From Liolophura sinensis (Eukaryota > Mollusca > Polyplacophora > Chitonida > Chitonidae), in assembly GCF_032854445.1 (NCBI RefSeq), contig NC_088297.1, forward strand, positions 13,499,039-13,563,038: a stretch of DNA of 64,000 nt, written 5' to 3'. Position 1 is the first letter of the stretch. Each line of letters starts with the position of its first letter. A model generated the notes under the pieces. It was not told the DNA's origin. It ran no database searches and saw nothing but the letters and a program-made list of their open reading frames with translations. Of the stretch, positions 1 through 13,100 are shown in pieces. The position numbers were made by a program, and so were the translations under genes.

Positions 1-749
1 TACTGTTCACAATCGGCAGTAAAGTTTCTAAAATGTATAAAAAAATAAGCAATAATTTGAGCTTATTTATAAGCCAAGCTATTGTGTACTTCCCTTTCAA
101 AGACATTTGGAGTCACCGCACCTTTTGTAAATAGAGGTAAAACACTGCCACAGTGCTTGTAGCCACCTTGGTACATATACATGGTGTTGGAAAATTTTGC
201 CAAAGACTCCACATTTTTATAATGCATACGTAGATTTAAAGGGAATATATATTCATTTATTTCTGTGATTTGTGTTTGACGCCGTTCTCAAGAATATTTC
301 ACGAATGCGAAGACGGTCAGCAAAATAGTGGACGGAAACTTTGCAGATCCCGGAGGATACCGGTACATGGAGCACATTCTTATGAATTAAAACGAAACAG
401 TTCAGGTGTCTTTATTTCTTGATATCATTTACATATTAGGCCTATTTATTCTCTGTTCTTCTTGCAAAAATAAATAAATAAATAAATAAATAAAAAACGT
501 GACCTTAACATGAATAATTCTTGAGTGTCGCATTAAATTTATTTATTTATTTCATTTGCGACGAATATTTCACTTTTCACTACGTCGGTTTGCATTATGA
601 AAAGCGGACAGAGGCCTCAGGGTGATGGAAAACTTTGGTGGGCGTGAACTCACAGCAACCATATTGGTGAGAGGATTCTTGGTCAAGTGTCAGTGACCCC
701 CGCCCCCTCCCCACCTATTTTTTACATAATAATTTAAAACCTTTCCATT

Positions 750-793
<44 letters not shown>

Positions 794-1061
794 TTTGAAC
801 AAACGGACGAAAAACGGCATTTACTGCAGCTACAAAATTGTCTGAAACCTTTAAAGAGAATTGTTTGCAAATATGTCATAAACCACGTGGTTTTGTTTAC
901 GTCGCCATCTTGACCGCGGTGCATTGTGGGGAGATGCTGGGTAACCCGGTTCGCGACAGGAAAAGCGTTTTGCAGTCAGGTCCAGCGAGGAAATTTGGCT
1001 GTGTTTTGTTTTTTTTTTAACTGAGCATTTTGGCTCATAGATGCAGGGCTGACGGTCCAGG
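1..1061. other. Region upstream of the acyltransferase gene
   Basis: No coding exon was recognised here. It holds a decayed reverse fragment of the common SINE (about 270-325), an AAAT microsatellite (about 466-495), and a 40-base T run at 753-792. The last 250 bases before the ATG at 1062 are richer in CpG (for example around 900-960) and presumably hold the promoter and 5' UTR, but I see no convincing TATA box or initiator to place the start of transcription. Confidence 0.5.
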
Positions 1062-1142
1062 ATGGTGATGAAAAGCAACTTTTACGCAGGCTCCCGACTT
1101 TTTACGCCCATATCGGACGTAGTCGGCCTGCCGATCGACAAG
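1062..1142 (+). CDS. MBOAT2: Acyltransferase exon 1 (residues 1-27)
   Basis: This is the initiating exon. It holds two possible in-frame start codons (residues 1 and 3); the first was chosen because it opens the frame. It ends in the family motif GLPID followed by Lys, then the donor GTAAAC. The phase is 0. The first intron is 6.3 kb. Confidence 0.88.
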
Positions 1143-4100
1143 GTAAACTTCATTTGGGATGTTGTTGTTGTTTCATATTGTTGCTGTTTTCTGTTTGGAT
1201 CTTTTGTACCAGTGCTGTACGCTGTCAAGACTTTCTTACACTGATGATTATTTGATTAAGGGCGAGGGTGCATGATTTGAAAACAGTAGCAATCTTCACT
1301 GAAACCTCCCACCTGTAATTTAACCTGAGTTACTAAGGAATCATTAGTGAGTTCTTATTGTTCACCTGTTCGACAGAGAGTAGTAAGACAGTCGACTTCA
1401 GGTATTTGTACAAGCACCATATTACAATTTATATTGATAACTGCGCAGTGAAAGCTCCAGTGACCTAAAAGCCATAGTCATTTCTGATTTGTCATTTCTC
1501 TTTTTCCCCTCGACCGTAAACCTATAATTTATTTACACCCCCCTATGCAATATTCAAACAGGACATGTGCCACTGGCACTATTAGAGGGCTAGTATGAGA
1601 GCTACATTATGTAATATTACAAAGGCTACATGAATATACATGTACATATATACATATATAGATGCAGTACTGAAGCTCTTCTATGGCAGGCTGATGAACA
1701 GAGAACCACAGAGTGAAAGGTGACAGAATTGGTCGGGTAACTTAGCTATTTAGATACGGATTCTTGGTTAACATTTCCAGCAAAAGTAAAAGCCTGCTTT
1801 TCATCAACATTAAAGTCCCATCTTGCATTGCCTTTCAAGGTATAGTTATAATTCATACACAACAGCATCGTATGCTAATATTTATGCTACCACGAGGGGT
1901 CTCTGTGGCTCAGTTGGTTAGTGTGCTAGCGCACCATAATGACCCAGAGGTCTCTCACCAATGCGGTCGATGTGAGTTCAAGTCCAGTTCATGCTGGCTT
2001 TCTCTCTGGCCATACGTGGGAAGGTCTGCTAGTAACGTGCAGATGGTTGTGGGTTTCCTCCCAGGCTCTGGCCAGTTTCCTCCCACCATAATGCTGGTCA
2101 CCATCGCATAAATGAAATATTCTTGAGTACGGCGTAAAACACCAATCAAATAAATAAATAAATAAATTATACTACCATGACTTCTAGCGAGGTAGGCCTG
2201 TTCCTTGTTGCAATATACATAGCTCATGTATCTAGATCGAGTACTGCAGCCATGAGAGTTACAATGTGAAAGTCTCCCTAAAATCTTTCTGATTAAAGAC
2301 GTTTCTAGGTAAATATTTTCAAAAAATACCATGCTGGAAAGCAAAAGTTTTAATTACAGACCACAGAGTATATACAGACTTAGCGATGCCAAATGATTTC
2401 ACTAACAAGCTCTTGTTTTCATCTTTATGACATTTATGCTGTATTTCAAAACATGTTGTTGCTGTTGTCTTCAGTCTGAACTATGATCAAAAATAAAATC
2501 ATAACCATTAAAAGAACAAGCTTGTCACTGGGATTTTTGACCTCAGTCAGTCTGTATATACACTCTGGACTCTCAGTACAACTTTTGCTTTGCACCGTGA
2601 CTTATTTTTGAAGATATTTACAGATAAATCTCCACAATCAGAAAGTTGATATTTTAACTAAAATAAGATCTTGCATAATAGAAGATTATTATAATATATG
2701 TATCACAAGTGTTAAAATTTTGGTAAATGACTTTCAAATGTCACTCTTCCATAAATGTGCTTTGCATTGTGCATAAATCCATATAATGATCTAATACGTG
2801 TATCAAGGGATATTTTCTGGCAACAAAGTCGGACATGCCAAAGGGGAAGCGTCTGATTCTGTTTATGGGACCCAAAATTAATCTAGATTAGGCCTAGATG
2901 TATTCAACTTTTGATTAACACGTGATGCAGTATGCAAGTTAATGTATGACTTTATGACTCCATTAATCTAACAGATTTGTCAAGCTTGGTAACTGTTGTA
3001 CATTAGTAGTAGCCAGCAGTTCAAAAACTTTTTTTCTATTTGAATTGACAGCATAATACTGGAAATGTATTTCTCTCTATAATTTTTATACAATGAACAA
3101 ACAAGTAGACAACATTACAAGTACAACATTGTCTTTTGTCAACAGAAAATTTATTATGTATGGAATGAATTTGGAAATTGTACAATTGTATACCACTCCT
3201 ATTCATTACGACACATGCTTCAGTGTATTAACACTGTGTATGTCACTGTGTTGTGACAACAAAATGTTTCACTAAGCTGTCGCACATATCTGTTCGTACT
3301 TTCAAAGGTTTTAATGAAGAAACATTCCGATTATGAGTGTGTGAGCGCTTGGGGTTTAACACGGTACTTAACAATTTTTCAGTCATATGATGATGGTATC
3401 CTTAGGGCGCGTGTAATGTGCCTCCTTAATGCAGGAGGATGGATTTCCACTGCTCTTTTTATCTTGAGCTGCTACCCAAGGCGAGTAAGCGGCACCACCG
3501 AAGCCGTTATACTGATATGGGTTAACCAGTTGTTGCACTATCCCCTTCATGCTGAATGCCAAGTAAGGAAGTTAGAACTTCCTCTTTTAAGGTCTGTGAC
3601 TTGACCCAGGATTGACCCTGGATCTACCGCTCCCGAAGCGCTCTACCGCTCCCGAAGCGCTCTACCAACTGTGCTATCTGAGCCGGTCTGCTCAGAGGAA
3701 TGCTATGACTCAAATGCCACCCACCCAGAGCCATTATACTGATATCGGTCAACCAGTCGTTGTACTATCCTCTTCATGCTGACATTCTGATTTTGTATAC
3801 TTGTTTTACTATGTAATTATTCAGTGAAAGCTATGATATTGTGATGATTTGGCTTACATTTAACATCTAGTTTCACAATTTACCCATTTCTGTATTATAA
3901 TTTATGTCACAGGCTGCCAGAGGTAAGCAGACTTCATAATTTGCCCTACTTATAGATTGGTAGGCAGATTTGTCTCCAAACATGAGGGAGATGTGTACAT
4001 ATACAACCAGGTGTATGTATGATTTGGTAAACGACCTAAAATTTTGTCCCAAAAATTGGATTTTTAGAGACAAATGAATGTCTTAAAATATTACTTTTTG

Positions 4101-7100
4101 TGCTGAGACTTGTAGTTTACTCTCCAAATAAACCCCAAATAACCTCTGTAAGATCTATACAACTCTGAAAAGCAGGTAAAATGATCGTTGTTATGAACGA
4201 AATTTGAAAAACAGAACAAAACACAAAAATGATTCAAAATATCAGATGAAAGAGCGTGGAAAGTTAATTGCAAATGTAATGTCTAATATTTTTTTCGTCT
4301 ATTTTTTCTTCCAAAGAAAAGGGTATTTGAAAATATTTTTGTATGGTGAATATTTGGGACCACCTTTTGGTACCTATCGTCCTTGCATTATAATGCTCTA
4401 TATAGGGATGTGATGGCGTGCCCCCCTTAAACAACTTAGTTTCAAATGTCTTTTCTCATTGAAGAAAATTGCCCAGAAAGTGTTTATCACCACATATATA
4501 ACTAACAGTTTCAAACTCTTTCATCTAACGTCATGTAATTTTTATGTTTTCTCCACCTAGTTCAAATTATTTACCACATGTACATGTATGTGTACATACT
4601 ATAATTGCACTAAAAAGTAGTCCAGAAAAGAGCAGTTTTGAAGCCAGATAATAGTCATAAATATTACTAATGGTGATAAAACCTACATTTTTCAGTAGTA
4701 TATTATTTGACCTACATGTAATCCAAGTAAACCTTAAAAAACTATTTTGAGTTAAATGTAAAGCAGAAAAAGGTAAAAAAAAAAAAAAACACCCCAAAAA
4801 ACAAACACCAAAACTTTTTTATGGCCGAGATTTTAAGTGAAGTTCAGTACAGTATTTGGAATAGCCTCCTGGGCTTCATGTTACATGTGTCTGTATTGAG
4901 GAGTTCATTATGTAGTCATGTGTGTATGTACTTAAACAAACACGGCAGATTATCCTGCAAGAATAGGAAGATGTGACAAATTTATATGTTGTTCTAATAA
5001 TGAAGTCTATTGATAATGTCAACATTAAATCTGTCCCAGTCATGAAAAATGGACACACTCCAGTGTTAACTGTTATGCGGCTGGAGTTTGTGAGTATTGT
5101 CTTGATGTTATTGAATAAATGAGTATTCATTTGGACAGAAATATGGATATTTGACCCTGGAAATCATTGTAACCATTTGGAAATCACAGTAAATCCCATG
5201 CACGTGTAGGGTTGTTATTATTCATAGGTATTGTTGAACTAAAAAACTATGTTATGTGAATTGTTTAAAGGCAGATTGAACTCCTGGTGGGTGATTATTA
5301 AATGGTTTAGAACTGCTGTAGCGGTGTTGGTTGTGTAAACCGATGCTGCTAAACCTTCTTTTGTACCTCGTCAAATCCATTGAATCCTCGGTCAAGGAAT
5401 TTAATGAGGCGTGAAATAAGGTTCAGGTTAGATATCAAACACCAAGATTTTGACAAGGTGCCAAACAAGGTTCAGCGCCTTTGGGTTACACAACAGACAC
5501 CTAGGCAAAGGTGTTAAAGTCTGTTCTGCCCCAAAAAATTAAGGAAATGAGGCAAAACTGCATATTTCACGTAGCTTTTTTCTTCCGTCCTCTTTCATTC
5601 TCTCCACAGAAGTCATGCATTTTAGCCCAATCAGCGGCGAGCTTAGCCATTGAACTTGACTTAGATACATCATAGCTGCGTATGCATGACGTCGTGTTTT
5701 ATTATTGCATGATGTAAGACAGTAAAAGCTTACCGTACATGTATAATGACGTCATACCACTGAGCTCAGGTTGGAACGTCATGAAACAAAGGTTTCTTTT
5801 TCCTAGCTATGGCATCGAGGTATAAAATATCAAAAATGTCAAAACAAAGGCGATATATATATAAAGTGTGCGAAGTAACACTTTTATCACTGAAGGAAAT
5901 TCCGATAGTTTGCCTTTATATAAATCATAAAAGCAAATATAACAAATAAACAAACTCAACTTCTTTTATTTGCATTAGCGTGAATAGTTGACATATCGGT
6001 GTATGCAAATTAGTTCATTTGTTACCTTGGTCATATTTTTGGCAACTTGTTGTTACTTTTTTAAGCAAATAATGAGAAAATATGTTAAGGCATTTGGATG
6101 ATAATTTTGCTCGGGCAGAGCATAATATACAGGTCTATTCGCCAGGGCTCTGTTTGGAATTGGGGCCTCCGTGGCTCAGTCGGTTAGCGCGCTAGCGCAG
6201 CGTAATGAACCTGGAGCCTCTCACCAATGCGGTCGCTGTGAGTTCAAGTCCAGCCCATGCTGGCTTCCTCTCCGGCCGTAAGTGGGAAGGTCTGCCAGCA
6301 ACCTGCGGATGGTGGTGGGTTTCGCCCAGGCTCTGCCCGGTTTCCACCCACCCTAATGCTGGCCGCCGTCGTATAAGTGAAATATTCTTGAGTATGGCGT
6401 AAAACACCAATCAAATAAAATAAATAAATCTATTTGGAATTACATGTAATCCCTTTGATCTTTTTCCTAATTTGCAGCCACAAATGCCCCCAACTGGGAA
6501 CTAATTTCCCAAAATGTACACTAGCTTGACTGTAAATACTTTTTGAACAATGGGTCTAGTGTGAGGTGTAACATGACAAATGAAGTTTTGTGTGTGTTTG
6601 ATTATGGTTAACATAAATAAGGAAATCAGTATTGTCCCTTTTCTTGTAGTATGTGAATTTGTACATTTACCTTACTTGGAAAAGTAGGCAGGATCGTTCA
6701 GACTGTCCAGCTTAACTGATTTCATACGTGCACATATTCATGAGATTTTTCTGAGGCTACAGTGCCCTTAATTTCACATCTGCACTGTACATGTATAATA
6801 CCTTTGATTGAAGATTAAAGGCCCGTGTTCAAACCCGACCAGGGAATTTGTAGATTCTAACCCTCTTATCCTGTGTGCAGCCTTAGTGACAATAAGCAGT
6901 CAGCAAGCTTTTGTGGCCGTTTCTGCCGTCTAATGCTTGTTGAAGACCACTTGTCCTTCACCAGTGTGGTGTACATATCTGTATGTTTGGGAAAGTTCGT
7001 CAGTAATTGCTGAAGGTCAGTGGTTTAACCTAAGTGCTTTGGTTCCCTCCATTCAAAAACTCGCCACCGTGATATGTACAAGTGAAAATTCTTCAGTATG

Positions 7101-10100
7101 TGGTTAAACAGCATTTAAATACATGAATAAATCTAATACATGTAGTCCTCGAACAAGATCAAATACATAAATAAATCAAGTCCTGTCATTCTTGAGCAAA
7201 GATCAGCAGTGATCATTCCTGAAAAACTTGGTAGGATAATCCTGATGAACTGAAGGATTAATCCTGCACAAATGCTCAGCACCTCTTTATCTGCATGATG
7301 CACATGTATGTGTATCATCTGTGTTTCAGATTAGCTTCTTGGTGTGTCAAATTGTAGCACTGGGGCTGACCATCCTGTTCCGCATCGACTTTCAACTACA
7401 TGTACATCTGTGTTTCAGATGAACTTCTTGGTGTGTCAAATCGCAGCGCTGGGGCTGGCCATCCCATTTCGCACATACCTGTCGCCCTCCAAAACCAGCC
7501 CTAAGATCCGCCATTGTGTTGAGCTTGTCACTGGCCTCCTTCTGGCCGGTTTTTGTTTCGGATAGTAAGTTCTCTTTTGCATGTAGAACTAACCTTGTGG
7601 TTTGTCAACCCTGTTCACTGTGCTCAGAAGCTTGGCATCCATTTTTTAGGCCATAATTAAAAATATGTTAATGAATGCCCGACCCACCCTTCTATAGTTG
7701 GACATACTCTTAAATTTTTATTATGCTTTTTGATGAAATTTCTTTTTCTGTTTTTCTCTTAATGTTCATATCCTATAACCCATTCTTTTCAATTAGCCTG
7801 AATAAAGTTTACTGACCGACCTACCCTTTTTTTCTGTCATAGGGGTTGGTGCTTTGTTGGCAAGAAACGATTCACAATAATTGTATCACCATTAAAGTGC
7901 CTTTACATCGTTTGAGATACATATTCTTATCAGTACCTCGACCAGTATGGCATACAGATTTCTTTCTGCAGGTGAAAAATCAAATACCAATGCTTGCCAA
8001 AGGCCAGTGGTTTACTCCTGGCACCTCCTCCTCCCATACAACTGAATGCCGTAGAATATAAAGAAAGATTACAACTCACTGACACGCGTGTAACAGATTG
8101 CCAATAAACTGTGGAGAAGTAAATCACCAAATTTTGGCAAGCTACTATCAAACTTTCCCACTTGTGACATACTTCTTATTGGTGGAGGTCAACTACTCTC
8201 TGGCAAATTTCATGCAGAACTGCAAAAGAACGCTTCATGCCACCAAACCCTTGAAAACAATGAAGAGACAGTAATGTTGAAATTCTCGGTCAGAGAACGG
8301 GATTGAACCCAGAATGTGGGTGTTTGAAAGGCAAGCATGTTAACCAAGCCTCCACAACCTTCCTGAGTTGGTAATTCATTGTAAATTACACTTTCACTTT
8401 CACGTTTGTCTTTTCAGTCAAGTGTTACACCTCATCGTGCCCTCCAGTGCCAGCTATGCCATCATGAAGTTTGTGAACTGTCGAATCTCGCACAAAGTGG
8501 TGTTTGTGGTTGTCCTGGGTTATCTCTCTGTGGCTCACATCTACCGGCAGATTTATGACTACGGGGGCTACACACTTGACATCACAGGGTACTCTTTTAT
8601 TCCTCTTACATACAAAGTGTATACTATGTAGTTTGTTAGGTTTAAGTGCAAATTAAGCTTTAGTTTTCCAGGCTGATTTTTAAAAAAAATAACATAATGA
8701 AGTTAAGAGACCTGGGTTTTATCCCGGGTCATGTCACAAAGACTTAACACTCAGCTAACAGGTTAGGGCAAGGAAACATGACTGGTTGGCCCAGTGTCAG
8801 TATAATGTGACTGAGTGGGATACATACATGTACATGTTAGTCTGTTGACGGTTTCGGTTGCCTAACAGTTAGAGGATCTGCCTCCAAGTTGGGAGACCCA
8901 AGGATCAAATCCGGGTCAGGTCACATCAAAGACTGTGAAAATGGTACTTGCTTCTGCCTCACATAGCGTTCAGCACTGAGAGACTAGAGAAAGAAAACAG
9001 GACTGGTTGGCCCAGTGTCAGTATAGTGTGACTGGGTGAGGTGTCATGTCTGGTGTCTTCAGTATGATACTACAGTGGCAGAGCACTTTGGCGGCATGGA
9101 CTTGCCCTTCCATAAGAAGACACAGTACATATACACACACACCTAATGACTCCTCGTCGTCACATGACTGAAATATTGCTAAGTGCAACATTAAACCCCA
9201 AGCATTCATTCATCCATTCATTCCAACAGTAGGCACATGCATGTATATGATGCCATTGTATAAGTGAAAACTGCTAGAGAATGGCTGTCTCGCTGACCAG
9301 CTGACCTCTCTTGTATTTCTGGGTGTGTTCTCTACAGGCCTCTGATGATCATGACCCAGAAGTTGACCAGTATGGCGTTCAGCCTCAGTGACGGCATGCT
9401 GGACGACAACACCAAACTCACGGAGGATCAGCGCAATCAGGCCATCAGGTAACTGACACATTTATCTCCCCTCCCTGCTCCCTCCCACTTAAAGAAAAAG
9501 AAAGTTACAGATGACTGGAAACTACGTAAAAATACTTTCATTTATTTTTTCAGATGTTTTTAAGAGTGTTGAAAGGCATTTAAATATTTGAATACTATGG
9601 TGGGCTTTATGGGCCATACTGACGATATCGAGGAACATCACCTTTTTTCCTGATGTTCACCAGAAGGAAGGAATTTTTGGGAACATTTTTCAGTAATCTT
9701 GTAGTCATGGGTAAAAAGAGTTATCCAACTTTCAGTGTCATGCTTAAAGCTGGGTAAACTTCCTGTGACGTCAGAGTTCTTAACCTCTGATAGAATGGCC
9801 CATAAAGCCCACCTTAGAATTCACATGTTTGAGCACTTTAACTCTTTAACTCACAAAAATATAAAAAAATAAATGACTATTGATGCATAGTTTTAAGTGG
9901 TCTATTTTGGAGATGCCTGCTTCAGTTTTTAGAAGTCTTTTTCTTTAACCAACTATGCACATGTATATAATACATAGTGATATGCATGTGTTGTGATTGT
10001 ACTTTATGGTGTAAAACACCAAAGGAAAAAAATAAAGAAACAAATGATTCTGTTGACTATACGTACCCACGCAATATGCTCGTGTATTAAATTTATCGTT

Positions 10101-13100
10101 TTTGAGAGCATTTCTTTAATTCGTGAATTTCTTTAATTCTTCAACTGTTTTGCATGTTTACAATGCGTTTATTCATGCATTTTCTGAAGGTAATACTTGA
10201 TGTAGACTGATAAAATTATGTTTTTTGTGAATCCCTGAAGTTGGCCAATCCAAGCAATGTAGTTTTATCGCAATAATCAAATTAAAATGTTGGTTAGAGC
10301 TCTAGCGCAGCGTAATGACCCAGAAGCCTCTCACCAATGCTGTCGCTGTGAGTTCAAGTCCAGCTCATGCTGGCTTCCTCTCTGGCCGTAAGTGGGAAGG
10401 TCTTTCAGCAACCTGCTGAAGGTCGTCGGTTTCCTCCCACCATAATGCTGGCCGCCGTCGTATAAGTGAAATATTTTTGAGGAAGGTGCTAAACATCAAT
10501 CAAATAAATAAATAAATAAATAAATCAAATTAAAATGTGGATAAATTGCACTGAGAAGTTGTTCTTTGATATACGAAAAAAGGTTGAGGAATTAGGGTAA
10601 GGTAGCACAGCTTTAATCTATAGTTTCTGAACTGATTTTTGAACATTTGTAATATACCTGGTGACATATTGTACTCTGCTCACGAGCTGCAGATTCTGAT
10701 TCTGGAACGTTGTGCGTCACTGGTATGACTTTGCACTTCTACATGTACATACGAAGACACCCATGTAAAGGCACTTTGCACTCATGCTAATACAAAGAAA
10801 TAGTTCAGTGACTCCTATTTTTTATTTGTTTTTCTACGTTTCCTGGATTAATCCTGTAAATTTTTAATTTCAACAAACTTGTGTGTGTTATAAGTGAAGT
10901 GAAAATCTATACATATAGATATATAGTGATGTTTTTAATAGTTGTGTGTAGTATGTCGGAGTAAAAGGATAATTATGAAGGCATTTCTTAATTGTTAATT
11001 AGTCAGAAAAGTATTTCAGTGACCCCCATTTACTTTTCTGTATTACTTGTTCTCACAAAAAATGCTGTCATTACACAATTGAAGAAAAGAAAAACCCTTA
11101 GCCTTACAGTGGGATGGTATATCAGCAACCTGTGGATGGTTTCCCTGGGCTGTGATTGGTTTCCTCGCGCCAAAAATCTCTGGCTGTCGTCGTAAAAGTG
11201 AAATATTGCTCAGAGAGCATATACTTACCTTAGATGGACAGCCAGTTAGTTTCACTCAATTAGTTTATATGTATAAATATATTGTAATGTTCAAGGACAA
11301 GCTACACAAAAGGTCCAAAGGGGAACAGAATCTGAATTGCAGTGCTTGTGCACTACCTAGGCGTTTCATGAGCACACATACACTGATAATTGTGATGTAA
11401 TAAAGCGCTCACCTGGGGACCCCATGACGTCGGTGGTTAGCATGCCAGCTCGGCCGATGACCCAGGAGCCTTTCACCAATGTGACTGTTGTTAGTTCAAA
11501 TCCAACCCATGCTGGCTTCTCCTCTGCCCATACATGTGAAGGTCTGCCAGCAACCTGCAGATGGTTGTGGGTTTCAACAGGGGTCTGCCCGGTTTCTTCC
11601 CATAATAATGCTGACCTATGCCATAGAAGTGAAATATTCTTGAGTAAGGCGTAAAACACAGTTCAGATAAATCAGGATAGTTCATAGCTTTGCACCGTAT
11701 TGTTAATGACGGCAAAGAATTTTAAGGGTTGCCCATTATCTAAGAAAGATGTTACAAGATGTTTATGGGATGTTAGTCTGATGGGATGTTATGGGACATT
11801 GACTGCACAGAGAGAAAATACTTACCTACCTTAAGTGGACTGCTAGTTGGTCATTTTGACCCATTTTGCAAAGATGTACAATTTGATTGGCTAAAAAAGT
11901 TCTGCTGCATGTTGTTGTTGTCATTGCTGAATCATTAGAACTCTTTTGAACATGAAAACAAGAAAAGTATGTCAAATGCAGTAGCTTATTCAAGGCAGAT
12001 TGATTAATCAGAAGCCTAGAATTTTCTCTGAATCGTGCTAAAGTACCGTACCTGTACAGCTTGTGAACTGATGGATGGAGAGTTAATACAGAGTGAAAAC
12101 TGACGTACACTGTATATAACCATTGTAGGTCATGATGTTAAAAAAAGCTAGGATAAAAATGATTTCATTTAAAATACATTGTTATTATGTACTAAAGGTG
12201 AAGAAAACATAAAAATGATGCCAAAATCAGATGAAAGAACGTCAGAACTTAATTGCAAATATGATATTTTTTGGGATTTTTTTGAGAGAAAAAGGCATTT
12301 AAAAATATTTTTGTGTGGTGTGTATTTGGGACTAATTTTTGGTACTTATCATTGTTGCATAATAATGTTTTAAATAAGGATGTGATGCTTGTCTGATAAA
12401 TTTATTTGAATGTAGATTTGTTGTTTATATTGAAACATATGCATTTAACCTTAATTATGATAATATTTATGAACATATTAAAAGTTTAAATATAATCCAG
12501 GTTGAAGTTTAATACATTTGTTAGCTGAAAAGAACAGATTCTAGTGCAAAAATCCTCATTTATGACAATATTAAACAAAGACTATAAATACCAAAAGGTG
12601 GTCCCAAATGCCCGCCATACAAAATTTTTTTTGAAGTGTCTTTTTCTCCTTATTTAGACCACATTTAGGGAATAACTTTTCGCGCTCTTTCATCTGAATT
12701 TATGTCATTTTTATGGTTTCTCCACCTTTAAATGGACATTTGGTTATCTCTACCTTCAGATTTGGTTTGATGGATGGGTTTTGGTTTCAGGAAGTTACCC
12801 GGCCTCTTGGAGTTTTTCAGCTTTTTGTTCTGTTTCCATGGTATCATGTGCGGTCCTCTGTGTTTTTACCGGGATTACATCGCTTTTATCGAGGGAACGA
12901 ATTATACACCTCCGAAGGTACTTGTAGGCAGTTATCTCCCTTTGAGAAGTTCATAGTAATATGAAAAACTTAAGATAATTCGGTCTCAAAAAAAAAAAAA
13001 CAACCTTTTTATAAGATATTTTCATTTGTGGCATTTCTTGGTAAGGAAAAAATGTAAAAAAAAAAAAATAGCAGAATTCAAAATATTTTCCGGACAGATC

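Noticed and set aside
6162-6260. tRNA gene
   Set aside because: The A- and B-box-like pieces belong to a SINE head. They recur in many copies and do not fold as a cloverleaf. The same holds for family B heads near 3650 and 43960.
11366-11659. Frames of 60-130 codons ending in sequences such as [13 protein letters not shown]
   Set aside because: They are translations of SINE family A. The same peptides appear at 6192, 24174, 45607 and elsewhere.
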